A stretch of 64,000 bases of DNA from Anderseniella sp. Alg231-50 (lineage in GTDB: Bacteria; Pseudomonadota; Alphaproteobacteria; Rhizobiales; Aestuariivirgaceae): NCBI RefSeq assembly GCF_900149695.1, contig NZ_LT703005.1, forward strand, positions 13-64,012, in the 5' to 3' direction. A model generated the notes under the pieces. It had not been told where the DNA came from. It saw nothing but the letters and a program-made list of their open reading frames with translations, and searched no databases. The position numbers and the translations under genes are program-made. Positions 26,145-35,836 of this stretch are shown one piece after another. How positions within the stretch are numbered: the first letter of the stretch is position 1; each line of letters opens with the position of its first letter.

Positions 26145-26609
26145 CTATTCGACTTCTACAACGGCCTCGATCTCAACGGAGAGATTGATTGGCAGCGATC
26201 CGGCGCCAACGGCAGAACGGGCATGCTTGCCCTTATCCCCGAATACTTCAACCATCATGTCGGATGCACCATTGATGATTTTCGGCTGGTCGCCAAACCC
26301 CGGCACACCGTTTACAAAACCAACCAGTTTGACAATCCGCTTGACCTTGTCCAGATCGCCGTCACAGGCCTGCTTCACCTGGGCTATGATATTGATGGCA
26401 CACAATTTTGCCGCCTCCGTCGCGTCTTCCACGGATACCGTGTCGCCGACAATGCCCTGATACATGAACTCGCCGTCTTTCAACGGCACCTGACCGGCTG
26501 TAAACACAAGATTGCCTGTGCGAACCCAGCCGACATAGTTGGCAACCGGTGCCGCCGGAGTTGGAATTTCCATGCCCAGTTCTGCAAGACGGTCGTCGAT
26601 GGTACCCAT
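26145..26609 (-). CDS. RidA family protein
   Basis: This 154-residue RidA-like enamine/imine deaminase uses water to quench reactive 2-aminoacrylate-type intermediates. The fold signature is FTAGQVPLKDG near residue 37, then the long helix EDATEAAKLCAINIIAQV, and SAVGAGSLPINLSVEIEAVVEV at the C-terminus. Proteins with a longer N-terminus like this (MGTIDDRLAELGMEIP) form their own subgroup. Active-site residues are not verified. It is the first gene of the minus-strand run and sits beside a RIME-like repeat. Confidence 0.88.
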   Translation of the reverse strand: MGTIDDRLAELGMEIPTPAAPVANYVGWVRTGNLVFTAGQVPLKDGEFMYQGIVGDTVSVEDATEAAKLCAINIIAQVKQACDGDLDKVKRIVKLVGFVNGVPGFGDQPKIINGASDMMVEVFGDKGKHARSAVGAGSLPINLSVEIEAVVEVE

Positions 26610-26651
26610 GATGATTTCCTCTGAATGGTTTCGTGTCGATTGCGCCGCAAT

Positions 26652-26754
26652 CTAGAGCAACATGGGTTCAATTGAACCCATAAAATTGCTCTAGCACTCC
26701 GCAAGCGATCAGTTTTGTGGTTTTTGATTGTTTCAATCAAAAGCCATACTGATC
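26652..26754. repeat. RIME-like double palindromic element
   Basis: Two consecutive stem-loops. The first is CTAGAGCAA (26652-26660), then a perfect 20-bp palindrome (26662-26681), then TTGCTCTAG (26686-26694). The second pairs GATCAGT (26707-26713) with ACTGATC (26748-26754), and contains GTGGT/GCCAT and TTTTGATTG/CAATCAAAA around a TTT loop, a 21-bp stem with a three-base bulge. Two large palindromes in about 105 bp fits the published description of rhizobial RIME elements, which are dispersed intergenic repeats. Confidence 0.75.
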
Positions 26755-26873
26755 TAAGGGGGGATGCGACACTTGACCAGCCCGGAAATGACGCTGTTTC
26801 AGAAAGTCGCCGCTTGCGATGGTCCGGCAGGTCACGCTAGCGTGCCGGTGAACTGAATCAGGGGTTTGTATTG

Positions 26874-27830
26874 ATGACAAAAATTGTTTTTCTGGACCGG
26901 GGTACCTTCGCACCGGAAATTGACCTGGTGCGCCCGGACATCGATCATGACTGGGTCGAGCATGCCGCAACATCGCCGGAACAGATTGTCGATCGACTCC
27001 AGGGGGCAACAGTCGCCATCACCAACAAGGTTCCGATCCGGGCTGAAACCCTGGCGCAATTGCCGGACCTGAAAATGATATCGGTGGCTGCAACCGGTTT
27101 TGACGTCATTGACGTGCCGGCGTGTCGTGACCACGGCGTCGTGGTTTCAAATGTCCGCGGTTACGCCGCCAACACCGTGCCGGAACACACATTTGCGCTG
27201 ATTTTCGCACTGCGACGCGCCATTGCCGCCTACGCCGACGATGTCGTTGCCGGCAACTGGCAGGAGGCCGGCCAGTTCTGCTTCCACACACACGCCATCA
27301 AGGACCTGAATGGTTCGACGCTCGGAATTTTCGGTGAGGGCAATCTCGGGCAGTCAGTTGCCCACATTGCGCGCGCACTCGGCATGACCGTACTGTTTGC
27401 CGCCCACAAGGGAGTGGACGGGCTCGGTCCGCTTTATACGCCGTTTGACGAAGTCCTGGAGAGATCGGATGTCATTACCCTGCATTGCCCGCTGATGCCA
27501 GGTACCCGCAACATGCTCGCCAGTGCCGAGTTCAGGAAAATGAAACGGCAACCGCTGATCATCAACACCGCCCGTGGCGGACTTGTAGACGAGGCAGATC
27601 TTGTAGCCGCCCTGGATGAAGGCCTGGTCGGCGGCATCGGTTTTGATGTCCTGACCACCGAACCGCCGGCGCCCGATCATCCGTTGATGCAGGCTGCTGA
27701 CCGGCCCAACGTCATCATAACACCGCATATTGCATGGGCGAGCTTCGAAGCCCAGACTGAATGCTGGCGCCAGACCGTTGACCATGTAAATGCCTTTTTC
27801 GGGGGGCAAGCAAAGAATCTGGTAACTTGA
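26874..27830 (+). CDS. D-2-hydroxyacid dehydrogenase
   Basis: This is a 318-residue NAD(P)-dependent enzyme of the D-isomer-specific family, resembling glycerate/hydroxypyruvate reductases. The nucleotide-binding G-x-G-x-x-G is GEGNLG near residue 152. The catalytic residues are Arg in NTARGGLV, Glu in TTEPPAP and His in TPHIAWAS. ATG 26874 is preferred over TTG 26871, since AGGGG lies nine bases before it. It is read divergently from the RidA gene across the RIME-like repeat. The exact substrate (hydroxypyruvate, glyoxylate or similar) is not decided by the sequence. Confidence 0.9.
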   Translation: MTKIVFLDRGTFAPEIDLVRPDIDHDWVEHAATSPEQIVDRLQGATVAITNKVPIRAETLAQLPDLKMISVAATGFDVIDVPACRDHGVVVSNVRGYAANTVPEHTFALIFALRRAIAAYADDVVAGNWQEAGQFCFHTHAIKDLNGSTLGIFGEGNLGQSVAHIARALGMTVLFAAHKGVDGLGPLYTPFDEVLERSDVITLHCPLMPGTRNMLASAEFRKMKRQPLIINTARGGLVDEADLVAALDEGLVGGIGFDVLTTEPPAPDHPLMQAADRPNVIITPHIAWASFEAQTECWRQTVDHVNAFFGGQAKNLVT

Positions 27831-27866
27831 GCAATAACCTGCGACATCTGGAAAAACTGACGGAGA

Positions 27867-28700
27867 ATGATCTTGAGCAAATTATCCGGTTTTCTGAGCG
27901 GTACGGTAATCGTTGCCACTGGCGTGTGTTTCACACTGCCCGCTCTGGCGGCGTCGCCATTGGCGGCTCACCGGGCCGTTTATGACATCTCCCTGAAATC
28001 TGCCGAAGACAGAACCGGAATTTCCGGCGCCAAGGGTCGCATGGTCATAGAGTTCAGCGGCAGCGGATGCGAAGGCTGGACGGTCAATTTTCGCATGATC
28101 AACCAGTTTTTCCTGTCCGGCGGCAAGTCGCGTGTTCTGGACAGCAGGTCATCGATGTGGGAATCCGGCGAAAGCGATCAGCTGCGCTATGTCCAGCGCC
28201 AGTTCGTTGACAGCAAGCTGCAGGAAGAAAAAGAACTGCGCGCAAAACTCGCGGAGGGGAAAACCGGTGGATCCGGCGCCATCACCAAGCCCAAGGAAGA
28301 AATTTTCTCGTTACCGGAGGGCGTGACATTTCCGGTTGATCATCAGTTGAAGATCGTCAAGGCGGCAGAGGCAGGGGAAACGCGCGACGAGACGTTGCTG
28401 TACGATGGTTCCGATGGATCAAAACCGGCCATCGCGATCACCTTCATCGGCTCGAAGAAGGATGCCGGCGAGGATCAGACAGATGCGAAGATGAAGGACG
28501 TGAACGGCCTGTCCGGCTGGCCGGTGTCGATCTCCTACTACAAGCCGGACAATCAGGACAAGGAAACCCCTGAATACCAGGTCAGCATGGTGTTGTATGA
28601 AAACGGCGTATCCGGTGACATGAGCCTGAACTACGGTGACTTCGTCCTGGATGCCAAGTTGACGGATATCAAGCTGCTGGAAATGACTGCGTGCAATTAA
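27867..28700 (+). CDS. eipB: Cell envelope integrity protein EipB (DUF1849)
   Basis: The 277-residue precursor has a signal peptide of about 29 residues (LPALAAS). The mature protein matches the Brucella periplasmic envelope protein EipB, a beta-spiral: LAAHRAVYDISLKSAEDRTG near residue 32, then FSGSGCEGWTVNFRM. Cysteines 68 and 276 stand where EipB has its conserved disulfide (69 and 278 in Brucella as I recall), one early and one two residues from the end. EipB supports cell-envelope integrity. The ATG at 27867 is very close to GGAG; TTG 27873, six residues of spacing from it, would shorten the protein by two and is plausible. Confidence 0.9.
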   Translation: MILSKLSGFLSGTVIVATGVCFTLPALAASPLAAHRAVYDISLKSAEDRTGISGAKGRMVIEFSGSGCEGWTVNFRMINQFFLSGGKSRVLDSRSSMWESGESDQLRYVQRQFVDSKLQEEKELRAKLAEGKTGGSGAITKPKEEIFSLPEGVTFPVDHQLKIVKAAEAGETRDETLLYDGSDGSKPAIAITFIGSKKDAGEDQTDAKMKDVNGLSGWPVSISYYKPDNQDKETPEYQVSMVLYENGVSGDMSLNYGDFVLDAKLTDIKLLEMTACN

Positions 28701-29359
28701 CTGCCGTCCGGCTTGCCGCTGTTCCGGCCGTTTACCAGGTCCTGCAGGTCGCATATCGAGCCGAACAGGTGACTTTCCGATGCGATCAGTTGCAGGGCCG
28801 CGTCGTGCCACTGTTGTCTGGGTGACGCGCAGCAATTCGCAACCGTCAGGCACCAGTATCCGGCATCGACCGCTTCGCGCAATGTCGAGTGAACACAACA
28901 CTGTGTGGTGACACCGGCCAGGATCAGGTGGGTGACTTTTTTTGCCTGCAGCATTTCGTGCAGGCCACTGCCGTGCATTTTGCCGAAACCCGGTTGATCA
29001 ATGACCGGTTCTGCAGAATGCGGTTTGAGCTCATCGACAAAATCGCAACCGCGTTGCCCGCGTATCAGGTACTTGCCGAAGGGCCCCGGCCTGCCGACAT
29101 ACCCCTGGCTGGCCTTGTGTGCCGTCACATCGGACAGATCTTCAGCGTAGGATTCTCTGGTATGAACAATCATGCACCCCAAATCACGCATGATGGCAGT
29201 CAACCGCGAAAACGCCGGGATGATCCGCGCCATCTCGTTTGGCTGGCCGCCTTCGTCGAAGAGGAAATCACGCTGCATGTCGATGGCCAGAAAGGCTGTG
29301 GACGCCGGTTCAAATTCGTAGGTCCTGTTGTGCCAGCAACTGATCTCGTGATGTGTCAA
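28697..29359 (-). CDS. Isochorismatase-family cysteine hydrolase
   Basis: This 220-residue protein has the hydrolase triad Asp27 (LAIDMQRDF), Lys127 (PGFGKMHGS) and Cys155 ([12 protein letters not shown]). It resembles amidohydrolases of the nicotinamidase/biuret-hydrolase group more than true isochorismatase. The start overlaps the dinB stop (ATGA), so it is the last gene of a lyase-dinB-hydrolase run. Its stop overlaps the stop of eipB on the other strand by three bases. The substrate is unknown, and the pairing with dinB has no obvious metabolic reason. Confidence 0.9.
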   Translation of the reverse strand: MTHHEISCWHNRTYEFEPASTAFLAIDMQRDFLFDEGGQPNEMARIIPAFSRLTAIMRDLGCMIVHTRESYAEDLSDVTAHKASQGYVGRPGPFGKYLIRGQRGCDFVDELKPHSAEPVIDQPGFGKMHGSGLHEMLQAKKVTHLILAGVTTQCCVHSTLREAVDAGYWCLTVANCCASPRQQWHDAALQLIASESHLFGSICDLQDLVNGRNSGKPDGS

Positions 29360-30624
29360 CGGCTGTCGCCTTTCAATCCGCGCCCCTTTTCCACTGCCGC
29401 GGCACCAAATTTGTCGCGTAACTTGTCCATGGCCAGCTCCACCTTGGCATGAGCGTCGGCCCGCTGGTCAAGCCCGCCAACCTCGGCATCGGCGTCCAGT
29501 TCGGCAAGGTTGCTGATACCGACCCCGATCAACCGGAATGCGGTCTTGCCGTCAACCTCGCGTTCCAGCATGGGTTTTGCAGCATCGAAAATGCGTGTCG
29601 CCAAAGCTGTTGGATCCGATAATGAGGTGTTTCGTGTTCGTGTCTTGAAGTGATCCGTCTTGAGTTTCAATACGACGGTCGTGCCGGCCATGTGATCCTT
29701 CTTGGCGCGCCGGGACACTTTTTCAGACAATCTCCACAATATCTTTTCGAGTTCCGGATAGTCGGTAATGTCGGTATTGAACGTGGTCTCCGCCGAAATA
29801 CTCTTCGACGCACTGCGACCCTGAACCGATCTGGCATCCTCGCCGCGCGACAGATGATAGAGCCGAGACCCCAGGGACCCGTACTGCCGCATCAAATCGT
29901 TTTTCTCCATACGCTGCAATTGCCCAATCAGCCGGATGCCGTCCTTGTGCAGCTTCTTCTGCATGGCGGCACCCACCCCCCAGATGAAACTGACCGGCCG
30001 GTCGCGCAGAAACTCGACACATTCGTCAGGTCCAATCACAAACATTCCCCTCGGCTTGTCCATGTCCGACGCCAGTTTGGCAAGGTACTTGGTGTGGGAA
30101 AGCCCGATGGAAACCGTGATACCGATTTCGTCCTCTATCTTGAGGGCAAGTTCACATAGCGCCCGCACCGGGCTCTTTCCATGCAGCCGTTCGGTGCCGG
30201 TCAGATCCATGAAAGCCTCGTCGATGGATATTGGTTCCACCAGCGGCGTGAGCTGTTTCATCAACTCTCTGACCTGCTTGCCGACTTTCGCGTATTTCGC
30301 CATGTCCGGCCTGATTACAACTGCCTTGGGGCAGGCTTTGAGAGCCTTGAACATCGGCATGGCCGACCTGACCCCGTGAATGCGGGCCACGTAACAGGCA
30401 GTTGAAACCACCCCGCGGGTGCCTCCACCTATGATGACTGGCTTGTCTGCAAGGTCCGGGTTGTCGCGTTTTTCAACGGCCGCGTAGAACGAGTCACAGT
30501 CCAGATGTGCAATTGACAGTTCATGCAGGCGAGGGTGGCTGATCAGCCGTGGCCCATGGCATTGCGGGCACCGTGTCTCGGCCTCTGCAACGCTCGACAG
30601 GCAGTCGCGGCATATGGTCTGCAT
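29356..30624 (-). CDS. dinB: DNA polymerase IV with N-terminal zinc ribbon
   Basis: This 422-residue Y-family translesion polymerase has a four-cysteine zinc ribbon at residues 1-25 (CRDC and CPQC), common in Rhizobiales DinB and absent from E. coli. The palm follows: [13 protein letters not shown] near residue 39 and [11 protein letters not shown] near 132 carry the metal-binding acids. The little-finger domain lies at about 290-400. ATG 30624 was chosen because it places the ribbon at the N-terminus and lies four bases after the lyase stop; a longer in-frame start at 30732 overlaps that gene. It makes short, error-prone repair synthesis. No SOS box was sought systematically. Confidence 0.94.
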   Translation of the reverse strand: MQTICRDCLSSVAEAETRCPQCHGPRLISHPRLHELSIAHLDCDSFYAAVEKRDNPDLADKPVIIGGGTRGVVSTACYVARIHGVRSAMPMFKALKACPKAVVIRPDMAKYAKVGKQVRELMKQLTPLVEPISIDEAFMDLTGTERLHGKSPVRALCELALKIEDEIGITVSIGLSHTKYLAKLASDMDKPRGMFVIGPDECVEFLRDRPVSFIWGVGAAMQKKLHKDGIRLIGQLQRMEKNDLMRQYGSLGSRLYHLSRGEDARSVQGRSASKSISAETTFNTDITDYPELEKILWRLSEKVSRRAKKDHMAGTTVVLKLKTDHFKTRTRNTSLSDPTALATRIFDAAKPMLEREVDGKTAFRLIGVGISNLAELDADAEVGGLDQRADAHAKVELAMDKLRDKFGAAAVEKGRGLKGDSR

Positions 30625-30628
30625 CTGA

Positions 30629-31975
30629 TCATTCCAGTTCGCGTACGATCCGGTCCACGGTCTGAACGGCATCACCTGTGTAGTTGGCCGGATCAAGAAG
30701 CGTTGCAATCTGTTCCGGTGATCGCAGCGCACCTATCCTGGTATCGTCATTCAGGACTTCAGCAAAACTTACACCTGTCTGGCGGGCTTGTGAAATCAGA
30801 TCGGCGACCGCGTGGTGCGCCTGTGTACGTCCCATGTCACCGGCCAGGTCCATCATGACCGCTTCGGCACAAATCAGGCCACCCGTATGCGCAAGGTTTT
30901 GCGCTATCCGGGCCTCGTCAACCTGCAGGTTTGCCACCAACGTCGTGCACTGCTCTACAGCTGCATGGCCGTAAATGAAACTTTCAGGCACCACGGCCCA
31001 CTCCATCGTCCACGCCGCCATGTCCCGTTCGTGTTCATGCATCATCGCGTCCAGTGCAAGCGGCGGCCGTACTGCCATCAACCGGGCCAGCGCCACAATG
31101 TTCTGCGCCAGCATGGGATTGCGCTTTTGCGGCATGGTGGATGAACCTCCGGTGCCGGGGGCTGCGCCTTCCGCCAGTTCACCGATTTCGGTGCGCTGCA
31201 GGTTTACGATTTCGTTGGCGATTTTACCGCAGGTTGCAGCCGATATCGCCACCTGGCTTGTGATATGGGCAATCAGGTCTCTTCCCGTATGCCAACTCTC
31301 TTTGGAATCAACCAGGCCGAGCATCTTTGCCAATGCCTCGCGGACCCCGGCACCTTGCAAACCGAGGGTTGCCAGTGTTCCGGCTGCCCCGGCGAACTGA
31401 ACAGGCAGCATGGCGGCCAATTCACACAACCGCTCCAGATGGCGTTTGACCTCGCTTGCCAGCAGGGCAAACTTCAAGCCAAGCGTAATCGGCACCGCGT
31501 GCTGACCGTGCGTGCGCCCGGCCATCGGAAGCTCACGCCATGTCCTTGCCTGCAGTACACACGCTGCGAGCAGGTGTTCGTGGCTTGCAGTCAACAGGTT
31601 CAGTCCGGTCCGCATCTGCAGGACAAGCCCGCTGTCCATAATGTCCTGCGTTGTGGCGCCGAAGTGGACATACTGGCCGTATTCTCCTGAATTGGCTTCA
31701 ATAGCGGCAATGACCGGGGTCAGCGGGTGAGATGCAGCTGCTATCCGGGAACCCAACTGCGCAAGATCGTACTTGTCAGATGCGCAGGCCGTGCAGATTG
31801 CGTCTGCTGCTGCCTCGGGTATCAGTTTCAAGTCCGACTGAACCCTGGCCAGAGCGGCTTCAACCTCGAGCCAGCATCGCAAGGTGGCAGTGTCGGAAAA
31901 GACCTCCTTCATGGCCACTGTCGAGAACAAGTGTCCCAGCAGTCTGGAATCCTGGACGTGTGCAAATCCTGTCAC
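30629..31975 (-). CDS. Carboxymuconate-cycloisomerase-like lyase
   Basis: This 448-residue protein is of the fumarase/adenylosuccinate lyase superfamily, nearest by eye to 3-carboxy-cis,cis-muconate cycloisomerase (PcaB). The superfamily signature [12 protein letters not shown] lies near residue 265, the catalytic TTQDIMDS near 105 and the helix bundle throughout. The start was set at GTG 31975, since GGAG lies seven bases before it; the longer ATG at 32044 would overlap the ROK gene. No other protocatechuate genes are near, so the substrate is not certain. dinB starts four bases after its stop. Confidence 0.85.
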   Translation of the reverse strand: MTGFAHVQDSRLLGHLFSTVAMKEVFSDTATLRCWLEVEAALARVQSDLKLIPEAAADAICTACASDKYDLAQLGSRIAAASHPLTPVIAAIEANSGEYGQYVHFGATTQDIMDSGLVLQMRTGLNLLTASHEHLLAACVLQARTWRELPMAGRTHGQHAVPITLGLKFALLASEVKRHLERLCELAAMLPVQFAGAAGTLATLGLQGAGVREALAKMLGLVDSKESWHTGRDLIAHITSQVAISAATCGKIANEIVNLQRTEIGELAEGAAPGTGGSSTMPQKRNPMLAQNIVALARLMAVRPPLALDAMMHEHERDMAAWTMEWAVVPESFIYGHAAVEQCTTLVANLQVDEARIAQNLAHTGGLICAEAVMMDLAGDMGRTQAHHAVADLISQARQTGVSFAEVLNDDTRIGALRSPEQIATLLDPANYTGDAVQTVDRIVRELE

Positions 31976-31994
31976 TTTGGTGCTCCAAGTTATG

Positions 31995-32894
31995 TCACTG
32001 AGGCCAGAGCCGCGCCGCACCGCGAACGCCGGACTCCGGACCATGCATAGCGGCTTCTACACGAATACTGACCGCATCTGCAAAAACGTACGGCGCTATG
32101 GCGGCCGGCAAACGGTCGACCAGTCCGTTCAGGCCGGACAGACCTCCGCCCAGCACGATGACTTCCGGATCAAAAATGTTGATGACATGGGCCAGTCCGC
32201 GCCCGCATCTGTCAAGATGCCGGCTGAGCGTTGCGATGGCATCTTTATCTCCCGCTGCTGCATTGAAGTCTATTTCCTCCGCAGGTAACTGAATGCCTGT
32301 CCGGGCATAATGGTCATTGGCGAGGCCCGGGCCCGACAGCCATGTTTCCAGACAGCCTTTGCGCCCGCACCAGCATGCAGGACCGGGCAGTTCAGAACCT
32401 TCAGCCCACGGCAGCGGATTGTGGCCCCATTCACCGCCAATACAGTGGCGCCCGGACACAGCGGTTCCGTCGATGACCAGACCACCGCCGCAGCCGGTTC
32501 CAAGGATGACGCCAAATACCGATGCAGCAGCTTGCCCGGCTCCGTCATAGGCTTCCGAAACAGCCAGGCAATTGGCGTCGTTGGCCATGCGCACATTGCA
32601 ATTTAATGCGGTTTCCAGGTCGGTTTGAAAGTGTCGGTCGTTGATCCAGGTGGAATTGGCGTTCTGAACCTTGCCGGTTATCGGCGAAACGGAACCGGGC
32701 ATTCCAATTCCAACACTGTAATGGTCGGATTTGGCTGTGTCGGCCAGTTCGCTGACCATTGCGGATATGGCCGTGATCGACCCGGAATAGTCGCCGCGTG
32801 GAGTGGGCACCCGGGCCACGGCGAGCACCTTGTCATTGTCACCGATGGCAATGCCGGCGATTTTTGTGCCGCCAAGATCAATGCCGATACGCAT
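31995..32894 (-). CDS. ROK family sugar kinase
   Basis: This 299-residue protein has the ATP-binding G-I-D-L-G-G-T-K at residues 3-10, the phosphate-2 region FGVILGTGCGGGLVIDG near 125-142, and the ROK zinc site CWCGRKGC near 175. It resembles N-acetylglucosamine kinase and fructokinase. It follows the HAD-type gene with overlapping stop and start. No sugar transporter is nearby, so the substrate (GlcNAc, fructose or other) is open. The lyase gene follows after 19 bases. Confidence 0.92.
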   Translation of the reverse strand: MRIGIDLGGTKIAGIAIGDNDKVLAVARVPTPRGDYSGSITAISAMVSELADTAKSDHYSVGIGMPGSVSPITGKVQNANSTWINDRHFQTDLETALNCNVRMANDANCLAVSEAYDGAGQAAASVFGVILGTGCGGGLVIDGTAVSGRHCIGGEWGHNPLPWAEGSELPGPACWCGRKGCLETWLSGPGLANDHYARTGIQLPAEEIDFNAAAGDKDAIATLSRHLDRCGRGLAHVINIFDPEVIVLGGGLSGLNGLVDRLPAAIAPYVFADAVSIRVEAAMHGPESGVRGAARLWPQ

Positions 32895-33565
32895 CAGCCT
32901 GATGCCTCGATCCCGGTGAAAACCGTTTCGATATGGCGATGCGCATCCGGCCAGTTGTCGGTGCGGTGATGGATATAGGGTTCATGGATCACATGGCGGC
33001 CAAATCGTTCGTCCTGCATGAAATGAACCAAATTGACGCTGGGCATATGTTCTGATGCGGATTTCAGGTAACCGGTATGATCATCGATAAACGCCACCGG
33101 TGCCGTGTGATCAGCTGCAATCGCTGATATCGCAGGACCTTTCGGCCCGGAATTTGTCACCAGTGGAAAGTTCAGTCCATGACTTGCCAGGTTCTCGACG
33201 CGCTCTGATCTGAACTGTGACGGCAGGTTGCTCAGCATGACGACATCAGCGTGCCTGGACAGTGCGTGCAGGGCAGGGACCGCACCCTCGATAACTTCGA
33301 GGGAGTGCGTGAGTTCCTCGAAAAAGCTCATGATGGCCGGCCCGACTTTTTCTTCTTCCAAAGGCCGGTTGTCATGCTTGTGTCTGATGTTCCCGTTCAA
33401 CGCGAAACTGGCAGGATCGAGCCACAGGTCATTTCGGTCCAGCCAACCTTCCAGCCCTTTCAGAAAATGCACAACCACTTCATCGACATCGCACAACAGC
33501 AATGGCCGGTTTTTGTCGAGTCTCAGCAGTGATATTTGTTCCAGGGTTGTGTCGCTAATATCCAT
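32894..33565 (-). CDS. HAD-like hydrolase
   Basis: This 223-residue protein has the haloacid-dehalogenase motif I near residue 26, LLLCDVDEVVV, with nucleophile Asp26 and acid Asp28. Motif II SNL (VVMLSNLPSQ) lies near 113, and a downstream AFIDDHTGY provides the motif IV acids. It is probably a small phosphatase of uncertain substrate. It starts six bases downstream of the DUF3572 gene's end and ends overlapping the ROK kinase gene, so the three are likely one operon. It might act in sugar-phosphate handling with the kinase, which is only an inference. Confidence 0.85.
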   Translation of the reverse strand: MDISDTTLEQISLLRLDKNRPLLLCDVDEVVVHFLKGLEGWLDRNDLWLDPASFALNGNIRHKHDNRPLEEEKVGPAIMSFFEELTHSLEVIEGAVPALHALSRHADVVMLSNLPSQFRSERVENLASHGLNFPLVTNSGPKGPAISAIAADHTAPVAFIDDHTGYLKSASEHMPSVNLVHFMQDERFGRHVIHEPYIHHRTDNWPDAHRHIETVFTGIEASG

Positions 33566-33571
33566 ACGGTC

Positions 33572-33853
33572 TCAGGCGGCTCCTGTATCAGGGAATTTCT
33601 GCAATGCGTACAGTGCCTGCATCGGCTCTTCGGGCCGGATTTTCGCCGCTTCGCAGAATCCAAGCAGAATCGATTCGTCCTGGCAGATGTAATCAAGCAC
33701 TCCGGCCAGACCTGCACGAGATTGTGTACTTAGTTTTAAGGCCTCGGTATCCATACCAGTTGTCATCATCAGGCGCTGCAACTCTTCCTCGGTACCGGCA
33801 AGGTACCCAAGCACTTGAATTGCCAGTATTTCTGCTTGTTCAGGCGTGTACAT
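33572..33853 (-). CDS. DUF3572 family protein
   Basis: This 93-residue, all-helical cytoplasmic protein has the alphaproteobacterial DUF3572 pattern: A-E-I-L-A-I-Q-V-L-G-Y-L near residue 8 and LAGVLDYICQDESILLGFCE near 50. DUF3572 genes are commonly near divK in Rhizobiales, as here. The function is unknown. Its upstream region faces that of divK; 211 bases separate the starts. Confidence 0.9.
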   Translation of the reverse strand: MYTPEQAEILAIQVLGYLAGTEEELQRLMMTTGMDTEALKLSTQSRAGLAGVLDYICQDESILLGFCEAAKIRPEEPMQALYALQKFPDTGAA

Positions 33854-33921
33854 ACAAGTCTAACAAATCGCTCCAACGCGCTTTAACCGTCAGTTTGACG
33901 GAACCTATAGCCGTGTAAAAT

Positions 33922-33936
33922 TTAAGTACTGTGTAA
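33922..33936. promoter_or_regulatory. Possible CtrA-binding site between DUF3572 and divK
   Basis: TTAA, seven bases and GTAA match the CtrA consensus TTAA-N7-TTAA at seven of eight positions. It lies 129 bases before the divK start. CtrA regulates genes of the DivK network in Caulobacter and Brucella. A single imperfect match can occur by chance. Confidence 0.4.
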
Positions 33937-34064
33937 CTTTCTTCCGACACATTGGTCAGCCTAGACATATAGCACTGGTAGAATGCTGGCACGCGACCTA
34001 ATTTACAAGAACGGCGTGATTGGTCCACTACTGGGAAAACTGACTTAAGAAGGCCGGATGAGCA

Positions 34065-34472
34065 ATGGCTCAAATTTCTGAACAATCAGACGCCTCCGCG
34101 GTGAAAACGGTTCTTATTGTCGAAGACAATGAATTGAACATGAAACTGTTCAATGACCTGCTTGAAGCGCACGGATACCGTGTCCTGCAAACCCGTGAAG
34201 GTTTGTCGGCGCTCGATATTGCGCGCGAGCACAAGCCAGATCTCATCCTGATGGATATCCAGTTGCCAGAAGTATCGGGAATTGAAGTCACCAAATGGCT
34301 CAAGGAAGATGACGACCTGCGCTCAATCCCGGTCGTGGCGGTTACCGCATTCGCCATGAAGGGCGACGAGCAGAAAATTCGCGAAGGCGGTTGTGAGGCC
34401 TATATCTCAAAACCAATTTCGGTCGCATCGTTCCTGTCCACCATCAACGGGTTCTTCGAGGTGCCGTCATGA
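34065..34472 (+). CDS. divK: Cell-cycle response regulator DivK
   Basis: This 135-residue single-domain receiver is nearly identical in pattern to Div[23 protein letters not shown], phospho-acceptor Asp near residue 64 ([13 protein letters not shown]), [11 protein letters not shown] and SKPISV with the conserved Lys. DivK controls CtrA phosphorylation through DivJ, PleC and DivL, and so polarity and division. The start ATG 34065 adds 12 residues to the usual N-terminus. GTG 34101 would give the canonical length but lacks a site. The stop overlaps pleD (ATGA). Confidence 0.94.
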   Translation: MAQISEQSDASAVKTVLIVEDNELNMKLFNDLLEAHGYRVLQTREGLSALDIAREHKPDLILMDIQLPEVSGIEVTKWLKEDDDLRSIPVVAVTAFAMKGDEQKIREGGCEAYISKPISVASFLSTINGFFEVPS

Positions 34473-35836
34473 CAGCCCGTGTGCTTGTCGTGGATGATAT
34501 CCTCGCCAACGTCCGCTTGCTGGAAGCCAAGCTGACGAGCGAGTATTTTGAAGTTCATACCGCTTCGAACGGGCTGGATGCGATTGAAGCGATCGGGAGC
34601 TTCAACCCGGACATTATTTTGCTGGATGTGATGATGCCGGGTATCGATGGCATCGAGGTTTGCAAACGCATAAAATCCAACCCGGAGACCCAGCACATCC
34701 CGGTCATCATGGTAACCGCGCTGGACCAGCCCGAAGACCGCGTACAGGGTCTGGAGGCCGGCGCAGACGATTTCATCACCAAGCCTGTCAATGATGCAGC
34801 CCTGTTTTGCAGATTGAAGAGTCTTGTCCGTCTCAAGATGCTGATCGACGAATTGCGCGGGCGGGACACCTCAGCCTTGCTGGAAGGGCAGGACAATCCG
34901 GTTAACTTGGCTGAAGTTGAAAAGAATGCCAATATTCTGATTGTCGACAACCGCGGCATCGTCGCCGAGAGAATCGAAGAGTCACTTTCGAAATTGCACA
35001 ATCTGGTGACCCTCAGGGAACCGTCAGAAGCCGTAAACTTGAATCTCGAAACTGAATTTGACCTGGTTATTGTCAGCCTTGACCTGCTGGATCACGATGG
35101 CCTCCGGTTATGTTCACAGCTTCGGTCTTTTGAAAAAACCCGTCAGCTGCCGCTGCTGATCGTAGTTGACCCGGAAGACGGGGCGCGTCTGATGCGCGCG
35201 CTCGACATGGGTGTGAACGATTACCTGCATCGCCCGGTTGACCGGATGGAGCTGCGAGCTCGCGTAAACACCCAGATCAAGCGCAAACGGTATACGGACC
35301 GGCTGCGCACCAATGTGGCAAGGTCAATGGAAATGGCCGTCACAGATCCGCTTACCGGCTTGTACAATCGACGTCACATGGACAACCAGCTGGAGATACA
35401 ACTGGCCAATGCCAGCGTGCGGGGAAGCCCGCTGAGCATTCTGACCCTGGATGTCGATTTCTTCAAACCGATAAACGACACTCACGGTCACGATGTCGGT
35501 GACAGGGTTCTCAAGGAACTGGCCAGACGTCTCAAGGAACAGATACGCACGATCGATCTGTGTTTTCGCATTGGCGGGGAGGAATTCCTCATTCTGCTGC
35601 CGGGAACGGAATTGCAGGTCGGGTTCACGGTCGCAGAACGCCTGCGCCGGATAATTGCTGCCACGCCATTCGATGTCCAGGCCAGTTCGGGACCATTGGC
35701 AATCACCGTATCGATCGGTGTGGCCGGTTATGAGTCTGCCGCCGATACGCCGGAAATATTCCTGAAACGCGCTGATGATGCCTTGTACAAGGCAAAAAGG
35801 TCTGGGCGAAATCGTGTGGTTTCGGAAGCAGCCTGA
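34469..35836 (+). CDS. pleD: Diguanylate cyclase response regulator PleD
   Basis: The 455 residues form a first receiver (1-120, acceptor Asp in [11 protein letters not shown]), a degenerate second receiver (about 150-275), and a GGDEF domain (about 305-453). The active site is GGEEF at 369-373. The inhibitory I-site R360-T-I-D363 stands five residues before it, so product inhibition by c-di-GMP should be intact. PleD makes c-di-GMP on phosphorylation and drives polar development. Overlap with divK is typical of Rhizobiales and Caulobacter. Confidence 0.95.
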   Translation: MTARVLVVDDILANVRLLEAKLTSEYFEVHTASNGLDAIEAIGSFNPDIILLDVMMPGIDGIEVCKRIKSNPETQHIPVIMVTALDQPEDRVQGLEAGADDFITKPVNDAALFCRLKSLVRLKMLIDELRGRDTSALLEGQDNPVNLAEVEKNANILIVDNRGIVAERIEESLSKLHNLVTLREPSEAVNLNLETEFDLVIVSLDLLDHDGLRLCSQLRSFEKTRQLPLLIVVDPEDGARLMRALDMGVNDYLHRPVDRMELRARVNTQIKRKRYTDRLRTNVARSMEMAVTDPLTGLYNRRHMDNQLEIQLANASVRGSPLSILTLDVDFFKPINDTHGHDVGDRVLKELARRLKEQIRTIDLCFRIGGEEFLILLPGTELQVGFTVAERLRRIIAATPFDVQASSGPLAITVSIGVAGYESAADTPEIFLKRADDALYKAKRSGRNRVVSEAA

